Shown piece by piece: positions 32,681-42,539 of a DNA stretch of 64,000 bases. How positions within the stretch are numbered: position 1 is the stretch's first letter; the number at the start of each line of letters is the position of its first letter. The position numbers were made by a program, and so were the translations under genes. Source of the stretch: Takakia lepidozioides (Eukaryota; Streptophyta; Takakiopsida; Takakiales; Takakiaceae). The notes under the pieces are model-generated. The model did no database searches. It was given only the letters and a program-made list of their open reading frames with translations, and was not told where the DNA came from. The stretch is from NCBI GenBank assembly GCA_030704615.1, contig CM060734.1, positions 3,968,001-4,032,000 of the forward strand. The letters run 5' to 3'.

Positions 32681-32975
32681 TCGAGAGGTCTTGCCCTCAG
32701 GCGTCTTGGTCTTGGAGGGTCGGGATGGCATCACTTGGAAGGACCATGTGCGTAATTGTGCGCCATGTCACCTTCCGAATGTCGATGGCAGGATTGACCC
32801 AAACCTGGCAGTGGTATCTGCAGGTTTGAGGTGCATGTTGTGTGGGTCTGCTAAAGGGGCAGCCACCATGCTGGTATGTGATCGGTGCTCTAGAGGTTGG
32901 CATATGGGATGCTTGACTCCACCTCTTGAGATGGTTCCGGATGGGGATTGGTTATGTCCACATTGCATTGGATAG
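32667..32975 (+). CDS. PHD finger at the C-terminus of element 2 integrase
   Basis: A one-base shift continues the integrase tail (VLPSGVLVLEGRDG) into a PHD zinc finger with the Cys4-His-Cys3 spacing: CMLCG, LVCDRCSRGWHMGC, and WLCPHC, with the Trp two residues before the last Cys pair. PHD fingers bind histone H3 tails, usually read by the state of Lys4. Here it could steer integration to a chromatin state, which is inference. It ends TAG 32973. This takes the place that chromodomains hold in plant chromoviruses. Confidence 0.85.
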   Translation: MLFEGREVLPSGVLVLEGRDGITWKDHVRNCAPCHLPNVDGRIDPNLAVVSAGLRCMLCGSAKGAATMLVCDRCSRGWHMGCLTPPLEMVPDGDWLCPHCIG

Positions 32976-33139
32976 TGGAGTGGATACAACCATGGGAGGT
33001 TAACAAGAAACGCAAGACCCAGCTACTAGGAGACCTTGACCACACGAGATCTTGGCTCAAGTTCATAGATGGCAAGACGGCGACTAACGATGGGGCTACT
33101 CTTGTACCCGGCCTCTTGGTCTATAGAGTTTGAGTACAA

Positions 33140-33336
33140 TAGGGACAGTGTGATAGAGGACTTAGTACGGCTGTGGCTATTACATCTTGTAGCTATCTGG
33201 AGGTAGAGGGACCTATCACCACTAGCGATAGGGGGGCCGATTGGGCAGACTACTTTATTGTGCATATATGTGTAGGTGTGGTTTGGACAGCGATAGTGTA
33301 GTTGTATGTTGTTAGCGAATGTATGCGCACGACAGC
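33140..33336 (+). other. 3' untranslated part of element 2 with a polypurine-like run
   Basis: 'gataggggggcc' at about 33226-33237 resembles a polypurine tract, but it lies some 100 bp before the recognisable LTR start instead of directly against it. The interval 33244-33325 ('gcagactactttattgtgcatata...') is repeated with indels at 33683-33766 on the far side of the LTR. Confidence 0.4.
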
Positions 33337-33678
33337 TGTCAAGTTAAATAAGCACAGTGTGAAAACAGCTAGAATAAAACTAGTTATTTGTATTTAACAC
33401 TTGGATTTAGGTCAAGTGTTAAATCAGGTGTCAAGTTTAGTTTGACACCTGGTCCGTCTTATCTTCACGAGAGAGGCAGTCGCGCGGCTCATCTTTCTCG
33501 AGTTGAGCCTGCGCGACCGAGCTCCTGCATCGTTTAGATGAGAGTGCTTATGATGGGAGTGTAGGTTGTTGGGGGTGGAGTCCCCATAGCTTGGGGTGCC
33601 CCTGGTCGACTACTATTTCAAAGAGTGATGGTTTTGGTTTTCATGCTTTGCCAGGGTGTGTCCTTAGCTTCTTATCAT
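33337..33678 (+). repeat. 3' LTR of element 2
   Basis: Matches the 5' LTR from TGTCAAG to TTCTTATCA with a handful of one- to four-base indels and few substitutions. The sequence directly after it repeats the pre-LTR interval, so the junction with the host at about 33767-33772 may be misassembled. Confidence 0.75.
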
Positions 33679-33857
33679 TGTGGCAGACTACTTTATTGTG
33701 CATATATGGGTGGTGTGGTTGTTTGGACAGCGATGTAGTTGTGTTTAGCGATATGTATGACGAGCCAAGACAACATGCAGAGCGTACATCGATTCATGTG
33801 GAAACATTACCGGAAATTGGGGAAGGATGAGCAGAGGGAAATGGGAGGACGACTTAC

Positions 33858-35340
33858 TTCGTATATCACCTCCACCATTCCATCCATAGTGAGACAATAC
33901 CATGTCCGGTCAGAGCTTTTTGCCACAGCTTTCTGAATGAGCTCGGGCTCCAGCATTTCCGTTCGCGAACATGTGCGGATCAGTGAGACCAGTTTTCCTC
34001 ACCATGTACACATATGTGAATGTGGTATCACGTACGCATTTTCAGCGACCCGGCAAGGCACACTCTCCAGTTCAGTCCAGGAAAGCACGGAAACAAAACA
34101 GATTGGAAACCGAAATGCGGCACCGCATTTCGAACGTGCTTGGGAGGGTATGAGTATCTTACAAGTTGAGGTCCGCCATGGCATTCTTGAGCAGGGAGGA
34201 GTCTGCCGCCTTCACCTTGAGGATGACACACTCCACCATGTAATGCCAGCCAATGTGCTTGGCATGGTTCTGCTTGATGTACTCCCACCAGTGAGGTCGG
34301 TGATTCCCGTCCCACACAAAGAACATTTTGACCCGACATATGCCGAAGTCGGGATCACCCTTCAGTGTTGCCTCGAATTCGTCGTTGCGAGTGGCCAGTG
34401 GGTATCCCATGTTGACAATCCTCCGCAGTGGGTCCACAAGATTTGCCGTCCTCATTTTCAAGGGAAACGTAGAAGGCTGGCGAACCTAGACGGTACCCTT
34501 CTCGAAATGCAAACTTGAGAGCTTATCCACATCTCCGGGAAGTGCCTGCCATGACGGATGGGAAGGGAGACCATGCGACAGAGTGGGATTTGAAGAGTCC
34601 GCTTGGAATACACTGAGGCCCAGAACTCTGCCAATGCTACTATGTGTCTTCTCCAACATTGTATCCGCTGCACTTTGGAATTCCTCCGGAGACATTTCTG
34701 CTGGTGGCGGCAGGAGGGGATGAGCAGCTTGAGCATCCCCAACTGGAGCTGCACTCTGGGGAATCTTTGCGGAAATTTGCAATCCAGAGGCCTCCTCCGG
34801 GCCTTCAGTGGTCAGGTCTTTCTCAATGTGGTCAGGTCTTGCTGAGAACGTTGAGAGGCAAGCACCCTCCTCCGGGTACCAGATCGACGGGTCGATCCCA
34901 TTGCCTTCGCCGCAACAGAAGACGCCCCCCAACATCAGCAGGCTGGAAATCAAGCAGGAACTGGGCTTCAGCTCGTGGAATCGGTTTGCGGGAGACTGCT
35001 CCGGCCCTCCCCCTGATTGCCTTGTGCTTCCTATTCTTGCAGGTGAAGGTGTCTACTGCATTGAATCTGCTTCATTTGCCTGGGTGGGGGGGAAACGGCC
35101 CTGGTCCGGTTCAGAAACAAGTTGAAACGGGACGGGCTTTTTTGCTTCTTCTTCGTCTTGCTGGAGAAGGGCTAGACCCCTGTTGGCAATTCTCCATGAC
35201 CTTTGAAGGCAAAGTCGCTCTCTGGGGCTTTGAACTCACAAAAGCACCACTTGGGTTCGAAAGGGTGGACGAAAGTGCTCCTCGTGGACTTTGCGTCATT
35301 ACGAAATTCGAATCGTTCAGGATACGCATGATTCGAATCA
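33858..35340 (-). CDS. ParB-like/amino-methyltransferase gene, upstream exons (interrupted by TAG)
   Basis: Probable 5' part of the gene continued at 19881-16646. A segment near 35311-35126 starts MTQSPRGAL and has a basic RRRRSKKAR block. A 795-bp open segment (34953-34163, one TAG at 34483-34485) contains LVDPLRRIVNMGYPL, then VKMFFVWDGNHRPHWWEY and HIGWHYMVECVIL, and ends at a GTAAGA donor. The series 'hydrophobic strand, DGNHR, following strand' matches the ParB/sulfiredoxin-like fold, whose loop is typically DGxHR/GERR. A further exon ends at GTAAGT (33857) after LIQKAVAKSSDRTWYCLTMDG. The fusion of ParB-like and beta-class methyltransferase domains is familiar in phage and bacterial proteins; the assignment here rests on motif spacing only. 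The join to the downstream exons is inferred from strand, order and intron position. Confidence 0.5.
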
Positions 35341-35479
35341 TTATCCAACGGTCAGGCGCGCCGCCTCATGCCACTTCAGTCAGATATAGAGTGCAGACAT
35401 GTGTGTCGCAATTCCGTTGCTCCACGTGTTCACATTTCAAGGCATTTCCATCCCAGCGTATGATGAGTAGAGTGAAAGG

Positions 35480-36327
35480 CGAATGCGGCGCCGCATTTCC
35501 GTTAAGTACCATCACGAAGCTACACAATCCGTACTTGTGGAAGAAAAATGCGGCACCGCCTTTCGTTCCACCTTCACATACCTTAGTTGTTGAACGGAAA
35601 TACGGTGCCGCATTCGTCCCACAACTCCATGTATGAGATACAAACGGGAATGCGGCGCCGCATTTCTGTTTCTGGAATGTCGAAAGGTGCGATTCGGACG
35701 GAAATGCGGCACAACATTTCAATTCCCGTGCATGATTTCAATCTGAACGGAAATGCGGTAACGCATTTCGTTCCCCCTTCACATACCTTAGTTGTTGAAC
35801 GAAAAGGAAATAGGGTGCCGCTTTCCGTCCCACAAATCCATGTGTGAGATACAAAAGGGGAAATGCGGGAGCACTTTCCGTCTGGAATGTCGAAAGGTGC
35901 GATTCGGACAGAAATGCGGCACAACATCAGTTCCCGTGGTTCATGGATTGTACTAGGAACGGAAATGCGGTACCGCATTTCCGTTCCCCTTCACATACCT
36001 TAGTTGATGAACGGAAATGTCGTGCCACATTTCCGTTCGGAAAGTATAGAGGTCTCACCTGAACGGAAATGCGTGCGGCATTTCCGGGTTAGAAAGTTTG
36101 AAGTCTCACATGGATGGAAATGCGGCACCACATTTCCGTCCCACGCTACAGGCCTCATATACAACCGGAAAGGCGGCGCGCATTTCCGTTATAGTATGTC
36201 GGAAGGCGACTCGGACGGAAATGCGGTGCCGAATTCCGTTCTAGTATGTCGGAAGGTGCGACTCGGACGGACATGCGGTGCCGCATTTCTGTTCCGTTGT
36301 TCACGATTTCAGTTAGACGGAAATGCG
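35480..36327. repeat. Second field of GAAATGCGGYRCCGCATTTC palindromes
   Basis: About 17 sites at a spacing of roughly 50 bp, such as 35481, 35548, 35598, 35649, 35701, 35750, 35961, 36015, 36117, 36217 and 36271. Longer blocks ('cttcacataccttagttgttgaacg', 'atgtcgaaaggtgcgattcgga') repeat between them, so part of the field is a tandem array with a unit of 200-250 bp. It runs into the assembly gap at 36328, which may itself hide more of it. Confidence 0.85.
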
Positions 36328-36827
36328 NNNNNNNNNNNNNNNNNNNNNNNNNNNNNNNNNNNNNNNNNNNNNNNNNNNNNNNNNNNNNNNNNNNNNNNNN
36401 NNNNNNNNNNNNNNNNNNNNNNNNNNNNNNNNNNNNNNNNNNNNNNNNNNNNNNNNNNNNNNNNNNNNNNNNNNNNNNNNNNNNNNNNNNNNNNNNNNNN
36501 NNNNNNNNNNNNNNNNNNNNNNNNNNNNNNNNNNNNNNNNNNNNNNNNNNNNNNNNNNNNNNNNNNNNNNNNNNNNNNNNNNNNNNNNNNNNNNNNNNNN
36601 NNNNNNNNNNNNNNNNNNNNNNNNNNNNNNNNNNNNNNNNNNNNNNNNNNNNNNNNNNNNNNNNNNNNNNNNNNNNNNNNNNNNNNNNNNNNNNNNNNNN
36701 NNNNNNNNNNNNNNNNNNNNNNNNNNNNNNNNNNNNNNNNNNNNNNNNNNNNNNNNNNNNNNNNNNNNNNNNNNNNNNNNNNNNNNNNNNNNNNNNNNNN
36801 NNNNNNNNNNNNNNNNNNNNNNNNNNN
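36328..36827. other. Assembly gap of exactly 500 N
   Basis: A run of 500 undetermined bases. The round number suggests a gap of unknown true size. It separates a palindrome field from the start of the second gag-like copy. Confidence 0.99.
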
Positions 36828-38845
36828 TGAAGAGCAAGGATCTTCACACTGGTGAAGGCGGATTAGAGGGGGCACCAGCCCAAGAGATAGAAGAGGGACG
36901 AAACCGTAATGGCGGTTCCACTTGCCACAAGGAAACCTCACGATGATGTTTCCATAGCTCCTGCACAGGATGGGGTACATCAGCATAACGAGCTGTTATT
37001 ACTGGAAGCACGGCTATTAGAGAGGGAGGATGAAGTCACTTCAGTACCACGGCCAGCATAGCAAGCTGACCAAGTTGCCCCAGCGGTAACTTAGACTGGT
37101 CTTGCTGTTACACCAGAGCCTCTTACTGTGGAGAGAGAGGGATTGGACATCCCCACTACAGAGCAAGTAGTGGCAGAAATTGAGAAGGGCGATCTTCTCT
37201 ATGAAAACTCTGGTATGGTCGGAGACCCCATGGTACAAAAGATACAGAGTCTTCCCAAGAAAATCCCTGATGTGTAGGTTATGCCCAAACCTGTGTTAGA
37301 GGTTGAAGGGGTAAAGGGCAAGGGTACTGCAGCACCTGTGGAAGATGAGGTTGCTCAGGTACAAGATCCTGTGGGATCATGGCCTGATTGGTTTGTGAAA
37401 CACCAAACTGTTGAGAATCAGGAAGAACAGCAGCAGGTTTTCCATGAAGACCCACAGCAGGCCATGGTTATGAGTTCCATAAGCAGGATTCTCAACCTGT
37501 TGGGCACCTATTTCAAGACTCATGTTCCTTCCACTCAGTTGGCAGCATTGCGGGAAGAGCTCAAACAAGAGTTTGAGGCAAGAATTGTCATTGAGTGTGC
37601 AAACAAGGTGGATGTGGAGGCCAACCTAAGTTGCAGCAAGAATTGGAGGACACTCAAGCTGCTCTACAACTTGAGAATGAGAACTTAATCTAGGCATGTC
37701 TTGAGCAGGAGAAGTTACATGAGGTGCATAAGCAGCAGTTATACCAGATGCAAGTTCAGCATAAGGGGAATTTGCAAGAAGTGAAGTTGCTTCATACGGG
37801 ATTGGAAGCAACCAATCAGAAATTGGTCATAGAGTGTGCCACACTAACGACTAATTTGGAGATGGCTGCGATGGAGGTCAAGAAGCAAGCTGAGAGATGT
37901 ATATTGGCGGAGACAGAGGCAATGGAGCAGAGGAAACTCATTGCTGACATGAATGATATTCTCTGTCGCAATGAAAATACAATTCAACAGTTGCACCAGG
38001 TCAATGCCCAGGACAGGCAACTTTTAGAGTTGCAGCAAACGATCACAGTACGGGAGAATGCACTTTCTGTGAGCGAAAGGGCCTGGAAAGAAGCCAATAA
38101 TCTATCAGCTGCCTATGCAGCTCTGGTTGAGCCTCATGCGAAGCGAATGGAGAGTTTACAACAGCAGTTGGAAACATACAGGTTCAAGGAGGAGCAGGAT
38201 CTTTGTGGTGTTACACAGGACTTGGTGGATAATCATCTTTTGCAAGAGTGGTTAACACAAAGGCCAGTGGAAGGAAAAGCACTAAGGAAGCTGACTCAAG
38301 AGGAGATGAATGATCTCAAACGGGTGCAAAACATTGCCTTAACCACTATAGACAATGTCTATAGTCGGATAGCCGAGTTGCAGGAGGATGTGGAAGGGCT
38401 TCAGACTCAAGTGGATGAGTTGAGCTTCAACATTGAGAAGAGGGCCTTTGTTCCAGAGGAACAGCTCATGGCTACTTTCTTGCAGGCAAGGACTTTGATT
38501 TTTCAATCTTCACCACAGGAAGTACCGGCCTTGCCAACATCAGGAGGGAATATGGCAGCAACATCACAACAGCCACTCCAGATAGTCAGTGTTGATAACA
38601 TGACACAACAACAATCAGTGCCTGAGGTTTGGGGGGATGCTTCTTTTAACCCATCTACTACTGCTGCTGCATTTGAATACAATCGAGCTATGATTCTGCC
38701 TTTCAACCAAATTCCCAAGAGTAGCAACATGGAGAGGGTCACTTCTTGGAGCACTTCTTGGTCATCACGGGAGGAGATCAGGGGAGAGCACGAACTTGGA
38801 GCACAAGGATGGAGATTATACAGAGGAGGAGATACGATGAGATGA
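36828..38845 (+). pseudogene. Coiled-coil gag-like protein of a retroelement, copy 2
   Basis: Homologous to 1197-3378 along its length: EGGLEGAPAQ at the left, a PTTEQVVAEIEKG block, the acidic part from 37281, then a 373-codon frame (37724-38845) that is one long coiled coil, ending PEVWGDASFN and MILPFNQIP. Stops at 37059, 37092, 37275 and 37686 break the left part. After FNQIP the two copies diverge; here the frame enters the sequence that recurs inverted at 50411-50760. There is no pol. The gap at 36328-36827 removes its N-terminus. Confidence 0.6.
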
Positions 38846-39076
38846 CTCTTGATTCATGCAAGCTATAGAGATGCATTGTAGAACAGATTAGAGACACCAT
38901 GGCTTCGGCCTGATACTTGATAGATATTAATCTGATACATATTTCATACTCACACTGTGTAGAGAGACCTGAGTGAAGCTGTGGAATGAATGCTTGGGTA
39001 GATGGAACATGGAAGACTGCAGAAACAATCTGATATTTAATCATAGATAGTAAGGTAACTTGCTAACATGAATGAG
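38725..39076 (+). repeat. 350-bp repeat, inverted copy at 50411-50760
   Basis: From 'ggtcacttcttggagcacttc' through 'cacaaggatggagatta', 'accatggcttcggcctgatac' to 'aaggtaacttgctaacatgaatg', the reverse complement of 50411-50760 matches with roughly one difference per ten bases. It directly follows the gag-like copy 2, so it may be the 3' end or LTR of that element family. Confidence 0.88.
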
Positions 39077-39388
39077 AGGATCCATAGCACTGAAGACACA
39101 GATGTTGTCGTGAATGAGGAGGAGGTGCGCCGAGGGATTGGTCTCCGCATCGGGCTGTGGCTAGAGTGGAGCAACCAGTGGACACACATGCGCGATTGAA
39201 GGAGAAGACTCAAGTGCAAGGCACCATGCGAGCTGCGGAGAAGGGGTCTTCCAGTGGTCCTCCCAAGCCGGTGAAGGTTCGTTTAAACTTGCCCATTCTC
39301 CACTGTGAGGGTTAGTTTGAAGCAGAGAGGAGGCGGAGTCCACAGTCTGCACTGCAAGGGGTTATATGAAGCAGAAAGAAATAGGCGG

Positions 39389-40148
39389 ATTAAGGCATTG
39401 TTGACGACACCTTAATCTGGCCTGTCGTTTCCATGGTGTCACTGTTTCTTTGAAGCATAGAGGACCAGGCTGGTAGGGTCGAGAGTTTGAACTGTGAGGT
39501 AGTTTGAAGCAGATAAGAGGAGGCAGATTAAGGCATCGTTGACGATACCTTAATCTGGCCTGTCATTTCCAGTGTGAGGGTTTCTTTGAAGCAGAGAGGA
39601 ACAGGCTAAGGGGTCGAGCACTGTGAGGGGTTGTTTGAAGCAGAAGCAGGCGGATTAAGGCATTGTTGATGACAGCTGTCATTTCCGTTTTGAGGGTTTC
39701 TTTCAAGCATTGAGAAACAGGGAAGGTGGTCCAGAGTCTGCACTGTGAGGGTTGTCTGAAGCAAAAAAAGGGAGGTACATTAAGGCATCATTGACGACAG
39801 CCTAATGTGGCCTGTCATTTCTAGTGCGAGGGTTTCTTTGAAGTAGAGAGGAACAATGCTTAGGGGTGGAGAGTCTGCACAGTGAGGGGTTGTCTGAAAC
39901 AGAAAGAAGGACGCGGATTAAGGCATCGTTGACGACACCTTAATCTAGCCTGTCATTTCTGTTTTGAGGGTTTCTTTGAAGCCGAGAGAAACGGTCTAAG
40001 GGGTGCAGAGTCTCCACTGCGAGGGTTGTCTGAAGAAGAGAGAGGGAGGCATATTAAGGCATCGCTGACGACAGCTTAATCTAGGGTGTTATTTCCAGTG
40101 GTAGGGTTACTTTGAAGCAGAGAGGAAAAGGCAGATTAAGGCAACATT
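39389..40148. repeat. Degenerate tandem repeat of about 130 bp
   Basis: The word 'attaaggcat' recurs at about 39389, 39527, 39654, 39779, 39917, 40052 and 40134. Each unit contains 'attaaggcatcgttgacgacaccttaatctggcctgtcatttc', itself a small inverted repeat (TTAAGGC..GCCTTAA type), and 'gagggtttctttgaagcagagaggaa'. The last unit is cut at the CACTA terminus at 40149. The interval 39077-39388 before it shows no gene. Confidence 0.85.
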
Positions 40149-40960
40149 CACTACAGAAAAAAGGGGGGGGGTTTAGTGACGCCACGGAAACGGCGCAGCC
40201 ACGCCGTGGCATCACTAAACGCCGCTTTTGAGGTAGGGGCGCAGGCGCCTTTTTGCAACACCCGGGCGTGGCATGGGCCGTCCCCGGGGCGTCACTAATC
40301 GGACATCGCGTAAATGCGAAGGATGGGGGTTGCAAGCCGCTACCCCCCTCCAGTGACGCCCCGCCGTTGCTTCTTGGCCGTCCATGGCGCTGGGGGGGGC
40401 CTCCTTGTAGCCACGCCCGGCCGTCGCTACCATCCCGACAACGGCGTTGGTTAGGGTGACGGCTCGGCGTGGCAACCATTTTTATTTATTTTTTCCATAC
40501 CGAACTAAAAAAACACCACGTGGCAAAGGGGGGTTAGGCTCAGGCACCCAGTGGCGTCGCTGCCAGACACGCCATGGCCTCGCATGGGGAGACCCCGTCG
40601 CCTCAGTGCAGTCGCCCAGTGCGACGCCGGGATGTGGTTACTTGCGACGCCCGGGGGTGGCTGGGTGCCTTTTTTTAACAAAAAACAAACAGGTGGGGGA
40701 GGCCTTGTGTTGGGCTCAGGGACACCGAGCGTCGCAGCTAGCCGCCCCCGAACGTCGCACAGAAGAAAAACCTGTCGCACGGGGGGGTCTGGCTTTGCCA
40801 CTGCGTTGCTGTTAGCCACGCCCAGCCATGGCTAGTTGTGACCCCCATCCGTGGCAAGCCTAAAAACCCGTTGCAAGGGCGCTGGCCCAAGTGACGCCTT
40901 GGGGTGGCAATGCGGGTGGGGGGGGGGGGGTTCATTTTGGGGGGGTGAATTGGGGGTGAT
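40149..40960 (+). mobile_element. Terminus and GC-rich subterminal region of a CACTA (En/Spm) element
   Basis: CACTACAGAAAAAAGGG at 40149 followed by 'tttagtgacgcc' matches the usual CACTA end: CACTA, an A-run, then repeated subterminal units. Up to 40960, GTGACGCC/CCACGCC-type words recur in both orientations with extreme GC content. The other end (TAGTG after a T-run) is not seen, and no transposase with TNP2/TNPD motifs follows, so this is one end or a truncated element. It interrupts the 130-bp repeat. Confidence 0.6.
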
Positions 40961-41188
40961 TTAGGGTTTTTCCCTGCTTTCTTTCTTGGGTGTTGGAAGA
41001 CATTAGAGCTTCCATTGCTCTGATTTAACAAGTACTCAATTTTGTTTATTGCATTGGTTCAAGCAAGCATGAATTGAGGGTGAGGCCAGTGCGACACATG
41101 AATAAGATGGAAGATGAAAATATATGTACAAATGGAAATATATTTACAAGAAATGAGCTGAATTCTTTGCTCACAAGGGTTCAGTAGA

Positions 41189-41490
41189 CTAACCCTGGGA
41201 CCTACACGGACTAGGACTACTCATCCTCATCCTCATCCTCATCGTCAGAGGAGGAGTCTTAGCTATCCGATGAGCCTGATGACTCCGCGCCCTTCGCCTG
41301 AGCACGTAAACCAGGCGGCATTCCCCTAACTCCCACAAAGCTCTCATCCAATCCCTGGCCATAACCCCCCCCCCCCTCAGCCATACAAGTGCCTTGTAGT
41401 GCACTCATCCCCTCCGTCTTGGCCATGTTGGTCATGAGGGATTGCCAACCATGCTCCTTGGCGTAGTCGTACTCTACCGGAGATGGCAAC
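41189..41490 (-). CDS. Unknown short ORF near the CACTA terminus
   Basis: The minus-strand frame 41259-41489 starts MPSPVEYDYAKEHGWQSL and becomes Gly- and Ser-rich at its C-terminus, with a C-run at 41363-41373. It is not recognised; it could be the tail of an element-encoded protein. A competing overlapping frame is present. Weak support. Confidence 0.25.
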
Positions 41491-41709
41491 CTCTCAAACG
41501 TGGTTTCCTACACATGCCACAAATTAAAGTCAGTTTCTCACGATGAAGTACCAGCTCGTTTTGAGGAAATTCTTGAAGATGAAAGAAAAAATCATGCTTC
41601 CAAGGTACTGTTGCTACCGCTGGGTCGTTTTGGCTGTCATTGTAATTTTAGTGTTAATTTTTTACTGTAATCACTGGTCTATGTCTCACATTGTTTTTAA
41701 TTTGCTTTA

Positions 41710-42000
41710 TAGGATAATGTGGGGGATGTGGCATTGGCTGAGGAGTCTCCTGACTGGAACTCTAAGTTTGAAGGAGAAGGAGAACCCACAACAAGTGAGA
41801 GTTTAGAGGAAAACTTTGCAGAGAAACTAGTGGAGCGTGGGAAAAGAAAGATTGCAACACCAGTAAGCTTCAAGAAGAATGCTACCGCTCGGACTGCCTC
41901 TAAGTTGGAGTCAGGTTCTAGCACTGCAATGTCTGGATCAATGATTGATAATACTGATCCACGCAAACCATGTCCCTGCCTTCTTCACGTGAGCTTGTAA
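41710..42000 (+). CDS. Possible exon of unknown plus-strand gene
   Basis: After an acceptor-like 'tttgctttatag' the plus strand is open, with GDVALAEESPDWNSKFEG and a Lys/Arg-rich part, ending TAA 41998. It overlaps the end of the minus-strand recombinase remnant. Composition looks coding, but no domain is recognised, and one of the two overlapping calls is probably a shadow. Confidence 0.25.
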
Positions 42001-42530
42001 CAAAGGCAAATGTTCTCCAGAGATCACCCTTTGCATTGCTCTATCTGTGATATACTTGTCTGAACGATTGTACCTGCCTCATACCAATCAAGTTAATTCT
42101 AAGAAGGTAGGAGCTCGAATGTTAGTTCTGCAATATATCTCATAATTATAATTAAAGCATGATAGTGCACACTCACTTTGTATAGGATTTGTGGTCTCGA
42201 TGACCAGTAACTTGCATACCAAACTCCACTGGAACTCCTGCCCCATCCATCCTTGTCACACCAATTCCACGTCCAGTTTTATTTGTGATTAGTTTCTGGA
42301 GGTGCAAACCTGCTGCCATTTTTGCAATGTAGTTCCGCAACGTATTCTTTCCAATAGAGGTCTTTCCAAACCATACAGGTCTTTCTTTCCACTTAGAAAG
42401 AGGAATCAGAAATAGGGGGTGTGGAGGAGGTTCCGAGTCAGTCCAGATAGGGCGTTTAGCCATCAAAGCCTAGTAGGTATCAATAATATCTTTGATATGA
42501 CATACCACAGGAGGTCGGAAACTCTCAGCT
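41938..42530 (-). pseudogene. Crypton/DUF3504-type tyrosine recombinase remnant
   Basis: On the minus strand, after a TAG at about 42467-42469, come MAKRPIWTDSEPP, FGKTSIGKNTLRNYIAKMA, ITNKTGRGIGVTRM (the TNxxxR box), MQVTGHRDHKSY (the GHR box) and, after an intron (GTGAGT at 42176, acceptor before 42073), KYNRSDKYITDRAM, where a catalytic Tyr would stand. This matches the C-terminal half of the eukaryotic tyrosine recombinases of Crypton elements and their domesticated ZMYM-like relatives. The phase of the 103-bp intron fits. The N-terminal half was not found. Function in an intact element would be strand exchange at integration. Confidence 0.6.
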
Positions 42531-42539
42531 GAGCATCTT

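Larger units (their letters stand above)
19898..33771 (+). mobile_element. Ty3/gypsy retrotransposon with cytosine methyltransferase and PHD finger (element 2)
   Basis: Bounded by near-identical direct repeats (19898-20246 and 33337-33678) that start TGTCAAGTTAAATAAGCAC. Inside, all on the plus strand, are a long leader, gag, protease, DNA C5-cytosine methyltransferase, RT, RNase H, integrase and PHD finger. It lies in an intron of the minus-strand ParB/methyltransferase gene. The left flank ends ...aacat, and 'aacat' also occurs at 33772-33776, a possible target duplication. The element is inflated by a duplicated 1.9 kb segment (29603-31538) that looks like an assembly patch. Frameshifts are few outside the patched parts, and the LTR copies differ mainly by short indels, so insertion was recent. 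Confidence 0.85.

Noticed and set aside
36155-36986. Open frames spanning 36328-36827
   Set aside because: They run through 500 undetermined bases and carry no information.
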